Source: an uncultured Aequorivita sp.
GTDB lineage: Bacteria; Bacteroidota; Bacteroidia; Flavobacteriales; Flavobacteriaceae
Assembly: GCA_937125455.1 (NCBI GenBank)
Contig: CAKZLK010000010.1
Location: 1 to 44,026, forward strand
Length of the DNA stretch: 44,026 bases
Direction of reading: 5' to 3'
The position numbers were made by a program, and so were the translations under genes. The notes beneath the pieces are model-generated. The model was not told the origin of the DNA, made no database searches, and saw only the letters and a program-made list of their open reading frames with translations. Numbering within the stretch: position 1 is the stretch's first letter; every line of letters begins with the position of its first letter. This document shows, piece by piece, positions 13,578 through 20,193 of this stretch.

Positions 13578-14251
13578 TACTTTAGATTTAAAAGATTATT
13601 ACTGTTTGCCAATGCTGCTTTGTGGTCAGCTCTTAACAGTTCCCAAGTGATAGCCTGCATTTTAAGCGGTGATATTTTAGCTTTTTGCGCAGCTTTGACA
13701 TAACAAGATGAAAAGAATTGATAATGATTCTTTGTCATTTTGTGATTCTGGAAATGTTCCTGAGTGAGTTTAAAACCTAGCAATATAGATAGTGCGTGAC
13801 GGTCAATAGTGACGCGCTCGGAGCTGTCGTAATTAAGTATGTTGTCAAAAAATGCTGATATTTTAGAGCCTGAAAGAATAGATTCTATTAACCCCGCGTT
13901 ATCTCGTTCAGTATTTGGAAGGCTCGCTATCTGATAAGCTTTTTGTTTACTCATTCCTAAGCACCTCGTTTTGTTCCACTGACCAGCGAAATAATTAGTT
14001 AGAAATTGAATAGTTAAGTCCTTGTTTCTTTTCCATTGACACATTGGAGATAATGCCGCAACAATTCCGCACACTTGTTCGGGCGAAACTTTCCAGTCAA
14101 AATCAATTGCAGTCATTACAGCAAAATCATTTGCCTCTTTGTACCAATCTCTGGAAAGGTCTAATATTGATGCCTTTTGATATACTCTTAATATGTTGTT
14201 GGTTACGCGGGTTTGCGTTAACTCCTCATTATAGAACTTTGTCTTTTTCAT
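13577..14251 (-). CDS. DNA-glycosylase-like helical protein (DUF7178-like)
   Basis: 224 residues from the ATG at 14251; the frame opens at 14314 but the extra N-terminus looks like translated intergenic sequence. All helical, with FAVMTAIDFDWKVSPEQVCGIVAALSPMCQWKRN, LGMSKQKAYQIASL, SGSKISAFFDNIL and RVTIDRHALSILLG. A helix-hairpin-helix-like core followed by V-T-I-D-R-H resembles conserved phage proteins distantly related to HhH DNA glycosylases. Base-excision activity is possible but not shown. Confidence 0.75.
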   Translation of the reverse strand: MKKTKFYNEELTQTRVTNNILRVYQKASILDLSRDWYKEANDFAVMTAIDFDWKVSPEQVCGIVAALSPMCQWKRNKDLTIQFLTNYFAGQWNKTRCLGMSKQKAYQIASLPNTERDNAGLIESILSGSKISAFFDNILNYDSSERVTIDRHALSILLGFKLTQEHFQNHKMTKNHYQFFSSCYVKAAQKAKISPLKMQAITWELLRADHKAALANSNNLLNLK

Positions 14252-14329
14252 AACTAATTGATTAATTGATAACCAAAGCAAAACAAAATAATTGATAACA
14301 CCAAATAAAACCACTATTTAGAATGATTC

Positions 14330-14650
14330 TTTATAAGCGTCAGTATTAGGAATTGACAAAAAATATTACCCAGCTTGCAGGATTAAAAATATTAAGTTAA
14401 AACTAAAAATGTAGTTATACACCTATAACATACGGTGACGGGTGAACTATGTTCAGTATCGTACAGTGCGGGATTCTGTGGAAACGACTGCGGAATGCTC
14501 AATATAGTTACGATGCAGGCATTCTGGTTTTCAGAAAATAAAGTTACGATGCAAGGTTTTGTAATTATAGTTACGATGCTATCGTTTAAGGAAATGATTT
14601 TTATAGTTACGATGCAGCCCCACAAAAATACGATGCAGAGCTGCCGTAAA
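14330..14650. other. Candidate origin: AT-rich tract plus iteron-like repeats
   Basis: No believable gene lies here. The left part (14330-14420) is very AT-rich with repeated aatatta strings. The right part holds five copies of (a)tagttacgatgca. AT-rich DNA next to iterons is the usual layout of an initiator-bound origin, but an operator array for a phage regulator would look the same. Confidence 0.45.
14504..14637 (+). repeat. Five iteron-like repeats of TTACGATGCA
   Basis: Copies at 14504-14517 (atagttacgatgca), 14540-14553 (aaagttacgatgca), 14567-14580 (atagttacgatgct), 14603-14616 (atagttacgatgca) and 14625-14637 (a shorter aaaatacgatgca). Start-to-start spacing is 36, 27, 36 and about 22 bases, all in one orientation. 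Another copy is at 14818-14830 inside the next gene, and two more are at 25625-25652. Confidence 0.85.
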
Positions 14651-14653
14651 ATT

Positions 14654-14872
14654 TCAATCCTCGTTGTTGATCAAGAAATTTGATAGGAATTTTTGAGGGA
14701 AGAAGTACAGTCTAGTGTAAACCTTACCCTCTCTTATTTCTACTTTCTCTGTTTGCCTGTATACTATTTCGTGAGACGATCTAAAAACCATCTCCATAGA
14801 GTCTTCATTAAACTCTATAATTACGATGCAGACATCTTTAGAAATAGGCACTTGCTGAATGACTTTTGACAT
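14654..14872 (-). CDS. Unknown 72-residue protein
   Basis: Beta-rich sequence (KDVCIVIIEFNEDSMEMVFRS..., KVYTRLYFF), six bases after the kinase-like gene in the same direction. A ttacgatgca repeat lies within its 5' half. Function unknown. Confidence 0.65.
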   Translation of the reverse strand: MSKVIQQVPISKDVCIVIIEFNEDSMEMVFRSSHEIVYRQTEKVEIREGKVYTRLYFFPQKFLSNFLINNED

Positions 14873-14878
14873 ACGATT

Positions 14879-15472
14879 CTAGCTTTTGTCGGTTAGTAAT
14901 TTGTCTCTTGTGATTCCGATATACTCGGTCTTGTTTGGATTGTACCGGAACAAAAAGTCTTTAAGCTCATTCTGTACTACATCCAGCAAAACCTCCTCAG
15001 TATGATTCTCTACATACGCCAATTGCCGACAAAAACCGTTACGATTCAAGGTTTCCAAATCTGACAGATCAAACATCATAGTGGAGTCATCTTCTTTCAA
15101 GTCGGGTCTTTTGATCCAGATAACGTGCGTAAACAAACCACTTTTGATTGTGGTGATTACCTCTCTCTTGTCCCTGAGCCCAGTGTATCCGTGACCGTCA
15201 GCACAAACTAATTTAGATAGTCTAGCTGGGTCTTCCCTGTTAAAGTCAGATATAACTGCTCTCCAAAGCTCTCTGTTTTCGTGTCTACGACTGAACGCAT
15301 CTTCAGGAGAGTCATAAAAATTACTCATAAGCGGATATACTACCGCGCTAGCTGCGACTTCTGAAGAACCTCTGAACTTAAATCCCAACTCCACATCTAG
15401 CATATTAGCTAGAGTGTCTTTTCCGTGTCGACCGTGACCGACTATCAATATTTTAATGTCTTTCTTTTTCAT
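14879..15472 (-). CDS. Deoxynucleoside monophosphate kinase-like P-loop protein
   Basis: 197 residues. Walker A GHGRHGKDT lies at 12-20, followed by LANMLDVELGFKFRGSSEVAA, HENRELWRAVISDFNREDPARL and LRDKREVITTI. This resembles phage dNMP kinases of the T4 gene 1 type, which phosphorylate dNMPs for DNA synthesis. Substrate specificity cannot be read from the sequence. It has its own promoter (TACTTTAG, 15478-15485) directly downstream of a terminator. Confidence 0.8.
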   Translation of the reverse strand: MKKKDIKILIVGHGRHGKDTLANMLDVELGFKFRGSSEVAASAVVYPLMSNFYDSPEDAFSRRHENRELWRAVISDFNREDPARLSKLVCADGHGYTGLRDKREVITTIKSGLFTHVIWIKRPDLKEDDSTMMFDLSDLETLNRNGFCRQLAYVENHTEEVLLDVVQNELKDFLFRYNPNKTEYIGITRDKLLTDKS

Positions 15473-15477
15473 CTCTA

Positions 15478-15485
15478 CTAAAGTA
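15478..15485 (-). promoter_or_regulatory. Early-type promoter, TACTTTAG
   Basis: TACTTTAG on the minus strand, five bases before the ATG at 15472, with TTGG 19 bases upstream inside the stem of the terminator. Confidence 0.6.
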
Positions 15486-15516
15486 AAAAAGCCTCAGAAC
15501 AATTCCAAGGCTTTTT
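15485..15516 (-). terminator. Terminator, possibly bidirectional
   Basis: GCCT/AGGC stem flanked by A and T runs on both sides. It ends the SPFH operon and its T run merges with the next -7 box. Confidence 0.75.
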
Positions 15517-15539
15517 CTAATTATGTTTTGTTTTATTTG

Positions 15540-16403
15540 CTAATTCCCTTTTCCAGTGTTAAGGAGTATTGTTGCGGCCTTGTCACCAACCAATGTTGTC
15601 GGATACTTACCGTCCCATTTCCTCTCCTGAACTTCTAATTGTTTATACTGTATCAGTGCTGACGTTATTGATCGTGCCAACTCCTTATTGGACTTAGCAT
15701 CTAACTCAGCCACCTTAAAACGACCCTCAGCTAGTGCAATAGATGATTTTGCCTGACCCTCTGCTTGAGCTACTTGTTTAGCTGCATCCGCTTGCGTTTG
15801 GGCTAATTCCTGCTGCTTCCTTAGTGCGGCTTGGGTGGCCTCAACCTTCATTTCAATAGATCGTTTAACCTTCTCCGGTAAAACCATCTCTCCGGCAATC
15901 GCAAACTCATCAACATCAAAACCTTCCTCTGATAGTCTTAGTGTTACTGCGTTCTGAACATCTAGCTGAAACTGTTCTCGTTCCTCATACATTTCCGTAG
16001 CTGTCCGTTTACTGGATACTGTAGAGGTAGCCTTTCTTACGATAGTGTTTATGATGCCGTCCTCTAGTTCTGGTAGTGTCTTTCTATACTTGACAAAAAT
16101 GTCCGGTACATTCTCGGAAGGAACACTGTAGTTCAATACAGACTCAAAAGATACAGACATACCGTCAGCATCAGTCACCTTAATTGGATACCTCTTCGTT
16201 TGAACGAAAGTAGGGAACTCGAAAATCTCTACTGTGGCTGGGTTGTACCAAACTCTACCAGTTACAGCGGTTACATCTTGGACGCCCTTCTCTGATCCAT
16301 ACATTTTTACTTTGATTCCGGTATGACCTGCGTCAATACGTGAGCAACTTGACGCAAATACTACAAATGCCAAAAGTGCTAGAATAATAAATTGCTTCTT
16401 CAT
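15540..16403 (-). CDS. SPFH/Band-7 (prohibitin-like) lipoprotein
   Basis: 287 residues. A lipoprotein signal (MKKQFIILALLAFVVFASSC, lipobox ASSC, Cys at 20) is followed by an SPFH domain of about 170 residues starting RIDAGHTGIKVKMYG. A long Ala/Gln/Glu coiled coil follows (AALRKQQELAQTQADAAKQVAQAEGQAKSS), as in prohibitins and stomatins. SPFH proteins form ring- or dome-shaped membrane scaffolds that regulate membrane proteases such as FtsH/HflKC. A phage version anchored by a lipid might protect lysis or membrane proteins, or interfere with host HflKC; that is inference. It is preceded by a two-TM protein in the same operon. Confidence 0.88.
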   Translation of the reverse strand: MKKQFIILALLAFVVFASSCSRIDAGHTGIKVKMYGSEKGVQDVTAVTGRVWYNPATVEIFEFPTFVQTKRYPIKVTDADGMSVSFESVLNYSVPSENVPDIFVKYRKTLPELEDGIINTIVRKATSTVSSKRTATEMYEEREQFQLDVQNAVTLRLSEEGFDVDEFAIAGEMVLPEKVKRSIEMKVEATQAALRKQQELAQTQADAAKQVAQAEGQAKSSIALAEGRFKVAELDAKSNKELARSITSALIQYKQLEVQERKWDGKYPTTLVGDKAATILLNTGKGN

Positions 16404-16408
16404 AATTG

Positions 16409-16621
16409 TTACTTGAAATTGTTTTTAATGTAAATAAATGTTAAAAATGCTAATACTGGGATCAACAGCATTACCACGAAGCCTAAAGCTACAGCGATAT
16501 CACTCGGTGTTGAAACTAGCGTTGTACCCACGCTAAGGAGTATCATAGCGATCAAGAAAGCGACCACTATGATTAGTACGACCTTCAATGGGTCGTACGT
16601 TCTATTTCTGTTTTGACTCAT
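16409..16621 (-). CDS. Two-TM membrane protein
   Basis: 70 residues with a polar, basic N-terminus (SQNRNRTYDPLK) and two hydrophobic segments (VVLIIVVAFLIAMILLSVG and VALGFVVMLLIPVLAFLTFIYI). It overlaps the upstream gene by 20 bases and lies five bases before the SPFH gene, so it may be a partner of that protein in the membrane. Confidence 0.7.
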   Translation of the reverse strand: MSQNRNRTYDPLKVVLIIVVAFLIAMILLSVGTTLVSTPSDIAVALGFVVMLLIPVLAFLTFIYIKNNFK

Positions 16622-16973
16622 TCTCTACAGATTGTTTTAAGACACTCTTCATCTCAAAAGCCTTTCTTACAATGGCTTCACAGAAGTCCTGAGAACCATC
16701 TGAAACCATCATATCCTTGATGATAAACTTGGCTTTCTCGAAGATCGAGAGTGGCGCACAAGAGATGCTAATTTCCACATTCACTTGAGGTGAGTCAGGC
16801 ATAATCTCTCTACACACAATCGAAATCCTGTGATAGATAGCTTCTGACTGCGTCTTCTTATACTGATACTCGGCTTTGAATTTGTAGCCGTACCTTCTCC
16901 CCGTGTAGCTCTCGTAAAGATTTTCCGTCTCTATGAGTGTCAACTGTTTGATGTTAAATAGTTCTCTCTTCAT
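16602..16973 (-). CDS. Unknown protein
   Basis: 123 residues, soluble, strand-rich centre with helical C-terminus (FCEAIVRKAFEMKSVLKQ). AAAAAAGG lies just before the ATG, a possible weak ribosome site. It overlaps the two-TM gene. No family recognised. Confidence 0.7.
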   Translation of the reverse strand: MKRELFNIKQLTLIETENLYESYTGRRYGYKFKAEYQYKKTQSEAIYHRISIVCREIMPDSPQVNVEISISCAPLSIFEKAKFIIKDMMVSDGSQDFCEAIVRKAFEMKSVLKQSVENESKQK

Positions 16974-16981
16974 ATCCTTTT

Positions 16982-17158
16982 TTAAAATGTACCTCTCTGT
17001 TTTGCTATTTTCTTGTTGACTTTACCAACTCTCAATGATTCGTTGCCAGACAAGGTTCTGGCTGTTCCAGACTGTCTTCCGCTGGCAGGATTCTTATTGA
17101 ATGTGTTAGTCATTTCGGTCTCAACCTCAACCCAAGTCTTTTTCTTTCCTCCGTTCAT
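16982..17158 (-). CDS. 58-residue basic peptide
   Basis: MNGGKKKTWVEVETEMTNTFNKNPASGRQSGTARTLSGNE... is polar, rich in Lys/Arg/Thr, probably partly disordered. The start overlaps the stop of the upstream gene (TAATG), which supports translation. Confidence 0.55.
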   Translation of the reverse strand: MNGGKKKTWVEVETEMTNTFNKNPASGRQSGTARTLSGNESLRVGKVNKKIAKQRGTF

Positions 17159-17328
17159 TACTTCGCTTTATGAGTTCTAACTAAACCCTTAACAACAGCG
17201 TCAATACTCGCTACTACGGAGCCCATTTTCCGCTCTCCTGCCTCCCTGCTGCCTTGAGCAAAGCCTTTTCTCGCTGAGGAGACTAACAGCTTAGTTATTT
17301 CATCCTCCGTTAAAATCAATTGATTCAT
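17158..17328 (-). CDS. 56-residue helical peptide
   Basis: MNQLILTEDEITKLLVSSARKGFAQGSREAGERKMG... ends in a basic tail. GGAGG in the coding strand lies inside the gene, not before it. It starts inside the upstream gene's stop (ATGA) and ends at the next start. Confidence 0.55.
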   Translation of the reverse strand: MNQLILTEDEITKLLVSSARKGFAQGSREAGERKMGSVVASIDAVVKGLVRTHKAK

Positions 17329-17531
17329 CTCTGACTTGGGGTTAAAAGGTGATAAATATTTTTGTTACCAATCTTCTGAGGACGAACTTCAATCATACCC
17401 CCAAAGAGGAAATGCCTTCGTGACGACCTGTTATTTCTGATAATTGGGCGGTCAACCGATCTTCGGGCAGCCCTGTTTCCATCTTTATGATGGGTGGTGT
17501 TGGGGAAGAACCTCTTTTCTACTTTTTTCAT
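17325..17531 (-). CDS. 68-residue Arg-rich protein
   Basis: Strongly basic (HHKDGNRAARRSVDRPIIRNNRSSRRHF), probably nucleic-acid binding. It is first in the overlapping chain behind the early-type promoter at 17556-17563. No family recognised. Confidence 0.6.
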   Translation of the reverse strand: MKKVEKRFFPNTTHHKDGNRAARRSVDRPIIRNNRSSRRHFLFGGMIEVRPQKIGNKNIYHLLTPSQR

Positions 17532-17555
17532 TTATCGTTTTGTTTTATGATGATA

Positions 17556-17563
17556 CTAAGGTA
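17556..17563 (-). promoter_or_regulatory. Early-type promoter overlapping a stop codon
   Basis: TACCTTAG on the minus strand is also the last three codons (Leu-Pro-stop, read TTA CCT TAG) of the upstream gene. The next ATG is 25 bases further on, so this unit has a short leader. Confidence 0.5.
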
Positions 17564-17969
17564 ATGTTATCAATCGGGAATTCAAAGAGAATCTCCATTT
17601 TTTTTTAGAATTTTCTCTAGAAACTTCGTCTCTACCAGCCTCTATACACTTCTTGAAAGGTGCGTGAGGATTGAATACGGTTTCGTTGTTGTACTGGAAT
17701 CCCTCCATTATTTCGTGCTCTACGCAAGCCTTGAATGCTGCATAGCAGGTCTTCACAACCTCGTCTTCCGTCATATGTTTTGACAAATACCACTTCCTCC
17801 CCTTCCACTCCTTCTCCTCACCAGTCTGTCGGCACAAATCAACATAATAAGGCTGAATGTATATCCGACCATTGTCAAATTCGTCATCGTGAGAGACCTT
17901 GAAACTAACTTCATTGCCAAACACTGAAGCAGTGATCGGCTCAATTATTTTTCTTACTAAGTTTTTCAT
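17556..17969 (-). CDS. Conserved phage protein of unknown function
   Basis: 137 residues. The block GRKWYLSKHMTEDEVVKTCYAAFKACVEHEIMEGFQYNNETVFNPHAPF looks like a conserved phage family I have seen only as hypothetical. Several His/Cys/Glu residues (CVEHE, NPHAPF) could bind metal. It overlaps the previous gene by four bases. Confidence 0.75.
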   Translation of the reverse strand: MKNLVRKIIEPITASVFGNEVSFKVSHDDEFDNGRIYIQPYYVDLCRQTGEEKEWKGRKWYLSKHMTEDEVVKTCYAAFKACVEHEIMEGFQYNNETVFNPHAPFKKCIEAGRDEVSRENSKKKWRFSLNSRLITLP

Positions 17970-18148
17970 ACCTCGATTTTATCAATTTCAACGGTAATTG
18001 AAGCATCAGATGGAGTCCACATAGGTAAACCCTCATTTTGCACTCTTTTTTCCAGAAGTTCACAGACTTCCTCTTCTGAAATAACTCTAGTATCCACTAG
18101 AATTGGTTTGTCGTTAACGTAAGCCCAGATGTCGTAAGTAATTCTCAT
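17966..18148 (-). CDS. Unknown 60-residue protein (start uncertain)
   Basis: From ATG 18148 the protein reads MRITYDIWAYVNDKPILVDTRV..., with a helix and a strand-rich end. The frame is open to 18304, which would give 112 residues, but the added part runs into the HNH gene and reads as translated intergenic sequence. TAAACTTTA lies about ten bases before 18148, a weak promoter match. Confidence 0.6.
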   Translation of the reverse strand: MRITYDIWAYVNDKPILVDTRVISEEEVCELLEKRVQNEGLPMWTPSDASITVEIDKIEV

Positions 18149-18172
18149 TTGATTAAAGTTTAATGATGGCAC

Positions 18173-18247
18173 TAATATCGGACAAATTTCTGGAAGTTCC
18201 AAATGTATCCGCACTTTTCTAGTAATAATTCTTCTGTTGCTGTCATA
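18173..18247 (-). CDS. 24-residue peptide coupled to HNH gene
   Basis: The ATG overlaps the HNH stop (ATGA) and the frame reads MTATEELLLEKCGYIWNFQKF. It might be real, or a remnant of a gene cut by the HNH insertion. Very short; low confidence. Confidence 0.3.
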
Positions 18248-18626
18248 TTTTGGATTTTTCTTTGTAATGTAAATCTCGATGGCAGTTTGCGCACAAAACC
18301 TCACATTTATCTATTTCCTCTAATATCTTTTCCTTCTTGTAACTTTTCATTGCCGAGACCCTAATTTCTTTTTTAGATGGGTCGGTGTGATGAAAATCTA
18401 GCAACCAATACCTAGACTCTCCGCAGGAAGAACAGGACAAGTTCTTTTTAATTTTCTCAACAATTTTACGACCAACCTCTCTTCTTTTGCTTGTTTTATT
18501 CAAAACACTATCTCTCACTTCTGGATTTAAGTGATAAGAAACTGTTGAGGTAGAACAGTTTAATTCTAACGATATCTCTTTATATGTTTTACCTTGCTTT
18601 CTGAGTCTTAATATTTGATCTTTCAT
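18243..18626 (-). CDS. HNH endonuclease with N-terminal HTH
   Basis: 127 residues from ATG 18626. Residues 1-35 form a resolvase/transposase-type helix-turn-helix (ILRLRKQGKTYKEISLELNCSTSTVSYHL). The C-terminal half is an HNH core: CSSCGESRYWLLDFHHTDP and KCEVLCANCHRDLHY. The frame is open to 18719, but that part is the antisense of tRNA-Arg. It lies directly downstream of the minus tRNA array and shares the CEVxCANCHR end with the HNH gene at 4175-4597 beside the other array. Confidence 0.85.
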   Translation of the reverse strand: MKDQILRLRKQGKTYKEISLELNCSTSTVSYHLNPEVRDSVLNKTSKRREVGRKIVEKIKKNLSCSSCGESRYWLLDFHHTDPSKKEIRVSAMKSYKKEKILEEIDKCEVLCANCHRDLHYKEKSKI

Positions 18627-18661
18627 ACAGCTAATATCGGAATAGTTTCGATACAGAATTG

Positions 18662-18734
18662 TACCCTCGGAGAGACTCGAACTCCCAACGTCCTCCTTAG
18701 AAGGGAGGCATTCTTCCAATTGAATTACGAAGGC
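18662..18734 (-). tRNA. tRNA-Arg(UCU)
   Basis: Acceptor GCCTTCG/CGAGGGT, discriminator A, anticodon arm CCTCC-CTTCTAA-GGAGG with TCT, T-arm TGGGA-GTTCGAG-TCTCT. Reads AGA/AGG, which appear to be the preferred Arg codons here. It is the last tRNA of the minus array. Confidence 0.88.
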
Positions 18735-18849
18735 TTATCGAGAGCTTTAGGATTCGAACCTAAACTTATCTGAAGCCAATCAGAACGGAGGAGTCGAACC
18801 TCACTAAATCCGCGCACTTGGGCGGTGGGTACGCCAATACCCAGAACTC
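18735..18849 (-). other. Composite tRNA-like element
   Basis: The ends pair as a tRNA acceptor (GAGAGTT/AGCTCTC), but the 115 bases between hold two D-arm-like hairpins (GGGT-ATTGGCGT-ACCC and TCTG-ATTGGCTT-CAGA). They also hold two T-arm-like hairpins (GAGG-TTCGACT-CCTC and TTTAGG-TTCGAAT-CCTAAA) and a stem CCGC/GCGG without a proper anticodon loop. It looks like two tRNAs fused by deletion, or an RNA mimicking tRNA. No usable anticodon found. Confidence 0.5.
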
Positions 18850-18935
18850 TCAAATGTTATCGGGGAGAGATTCTTTTCAGTCAGCATCTCAACGCGAGAA
18901 GTCGTTATCTGAAAGATAGACTACATACACCCTAG

Positions 18936-19008
18936 TACCCCCAGAGAGAATCGAACTCTCGTTTTTTGGTCGAAAACCAAACGTCCTAGTCCACTAGACG
19001 ATAGGGGC
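18936..19008 (-). tRNA. tRNA-Glu(UUC)
   Basis: Acceptor GCCCCTA/TGGGGGT, discriminator A, anticodon arm TTTGG-TTTTCGA-CCAAA with TTC, T-arm GAGAG-TTCGATT-CTCTC. Confidence 0.9.
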
Positions 19009-19210
19009 AAAATACTTCAGTTCATAATTCAGTGAAATAACCTCATCAGAATGAAAAACTCTATCAGCTAAGAGTCTTTATCCACTGATATACACTATTC
19101 TCTAAGATTGATTACCCCTACCTTGAGCACGATTTCTGATAAAACCTCTGCGGCTATCCTTACCTCGGAATTTTGTCACCGACTCACTCACCTTCGGGCT
19201 GAAGTATTTT
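19009..19210 (-). ncRNA. 202-base spacer RNA closed by a 12-bp inverted repeat
   Basis: AAAATACTTCAG at 19009-19020 and CTGAAGTATTTT at 19199-19210 are perfect complements placed exactly at the edges of the tRNA-Glu/tRNA-Lys spacer. The interior contains further stems (TATCAG/CTGATA, CTCT/AGAG, CATCAGAATG-type). The layout suggests a separately folding RNA released by tRNA processing. No known family recognised. Confidence 0.55.
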
Positions 19211-19214
19211 TTTG

Positions 19215-19288
19215 TAAGGCTGGTGGGATTCGAACCCACGACACCCTGATTAAAAGTCAGATACTCTAACCAACTGAGTTACAACCTA
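19215..19288 (-). tRNA. tRNA-Lys(UUU)
   Basis: D-arm ACTC...GAGT, anticodon arm TCTGA-CTTTTAA-TCAGG with TTT, T-arm GTGGG-TTCGAAT-CCCAC, acceptor TAGGTTG/CAGCCTT with one U-U mismatch at the first pair. Confidence 0.88.
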
Positions 19289-19642
19289 ATATAGAGGTCA
19301 CTGGCTAACAGCTATGTTCTTACCTTGCTAACTCCGCAGGAAACAGCGGCATTCCTGTAAGACTCATTACCTCAAAATATCTTCAGGAAAGCGGCCTCAT
19401 ACCCTTTTCATTTCACCCCAAACCATATTTCTATTGTTTGTTAGTCTCTCCCGAATAGTTTCCCTTCTAATCCGTCCGACCAGATTCAAAACAACCTATG
19501 CGAGACTATGTTAACCGAATAACACCTTCCTAGCTGATCAATTCTAGGCCGCACTACGTGCTTAGTCTCCTTTTCGTATAGAGGGTTTTTGGTATAGCTG
19601 AACCCTCGTTTCAAGAAACAGCTCCATCTTAAATAGTGTTTG
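19289..19642 (-). other. 354-base spacer with several hairpins
   Basis: No reading frame and no complete tRNA. On the minus strand it holds GAGGGTT...AACCCTC, GCAC-GTA-GTGC, CCTAG...CTAGG, TGTTA-TTCGG-TTAACA and CCGC-TGTTTCCT-GCGG. The GAGGGTT hairpin resembles the one at 19983-20011. It may be one or more ncRNAs processed from the tRNA transcript, or decayed tRNAs. Confidence 0.4.
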
Positions 19643-19716
19643 TAGTAAGAGCAGGATTTGAACCTACGACATACTCCGTATCAGGGAGTTGCTCTACCAG
19701 ACTGAGCTATCCTACT
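19643..19716 (-). tRNA. tRNA-Ile(GAU)
   Basis: Acceptor AGTAGGA/TCTTACT, discriminator A, D-arm GCTC...GAGC, anticodon arm ACTCC-CTGATAC-GGAGT with GAT, T-arm GTAGG-TTCAAAT-CCTGC. Confidence 0.9.
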
Positions 19717-19816
19717 AGGTGAAGGTTTCTATATCGCCCATTGAAACCGACAAACATTGAGTTCTATTATCAGGTTGACTCCCTGATCTAGTCACTATTT
19801 GCTTCTTAAAAATCTT

Positions 19817-19901
19817 TGGCACGGGGTGGATTCGAACCACCGACCCTAAATCACGGTTAGCATTTACACTCGAAAGGCTCTACCAACTGAGCTACCTTGC
19901 C
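19817..19901 (-). tRNA. tRNA or tRNA-like, isotype unclear
   Basis: Acceptor GGCAAGG/CCGTGCC (one mismatch), good D-arm (GCTC...GAGC) and T-arm (GGTGG-TTCGAAT-CCACC), discriminator A. The 35 bases between D- and T-arm do not fold into a normal anticodon arm. Reading GTGTAAA as the loop would give GTA (Tyr) with a variable arm, but the stem has three mismatches. Probably degenerate or with a small insertion. Confidence 0.5.
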
Positions 19902-19907
19902 AAATTG

Positions 19908-19979
19908 TAGTGAATGCTGGATTCGAACCAACGACCAACACTATATAAGAGTGCTGCTCTACCGCTGAGCTAATTCACT
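19908..19979 (-). tRNA. tRNA-Ile(UAU)
   Basis: Perfect acceptor AGTGAAT/ATTCACT, D-arm GCTC...GAGC, anticodon arm GCACT-CTTATAT-AGTGT with TAT, T-arm GTTGG-TTCGAAT-CCAGC. Most bacteria read AUA with a lysidine-modified CAU tRNA; a UAU tRNA needs no TilS and is uncommon. Confidence 0.88.
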
Positions 19980-19982
19980 ATT

Positions 19983-20011
19983 GCGAGGGGGTTTTTGTCC
20001 GCGCAGAACCC
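19983..20011 (-). other. Spacer hairpin between tRNAs
   Basis: GGGGGTT...AACCCCC, a 7-bp stem with a 13-base loop, related in form to the GAGGGTT hairpin at about 19580-19606. Confidence 0.5.
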
Positions 20012-20043
20012 CCACTTAAACTGCTCACATCAATCAAAAATTG

Positions 20044-20116
20044 TAGTACTGGTAGGACTCGAACCTACGACCAGTTGGATGTAAACCAACAGCTCTTGCC
20101 GCTGAGCTACAGTACT
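20044..20116 (-). tRNA. tRNA-Val(UAC)
   Basis: Perfect acceptor AGTACTG/CAGTACT, anticodon arm GTTGG-TTTACAT-CCAAC with TAC, T-arm GTAGG-TTCGAGT-CCTAC. Confidence 0.92.
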
Positions 20117-20118
20117 AA

Positions 20119-20190
20119 ATGTTGGAGGATCGAACTAAAGCCGGACACGCGGAACTAATCCCCTAGTCTATCCTTATCGACAATCTCCAA
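20119..20190 (-). other. Degenerate tRNA-like element
   Basis: The ends TTGGAGA and TCCTCCAA pair and a TTCGATC loop sequence remains, but the T-stem is lost and the anticodon region (ACTA-GGGGAT-TAGT) lacks a seven-base loop with U33. It lies directly between tRNA-Met and tRNA-Val and is tRNA-sized. Confidence 0.45.
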
Positions 20191-20193
20191 TCG

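Noticed and set aside
14392-14683. Two frames (77 and 82 codons) over the iteron region
   Set aside because: Their sequences contain repeated IVTM/CIVTI units that are simply the translated DNA repeats.
18627-18719. Longer start of the minus HNH gene
   Set aside because: The extra residues are antisense tRNA-Arg sequence.
19717-19816. Possible second tRNA-Asp (hairpin TCAGG-GAGTCAA-CCTGA)
   Set aside because: No U33, no T-arm and no acceptor stem; a proper tRNA-Asp exists at 20400-20473.
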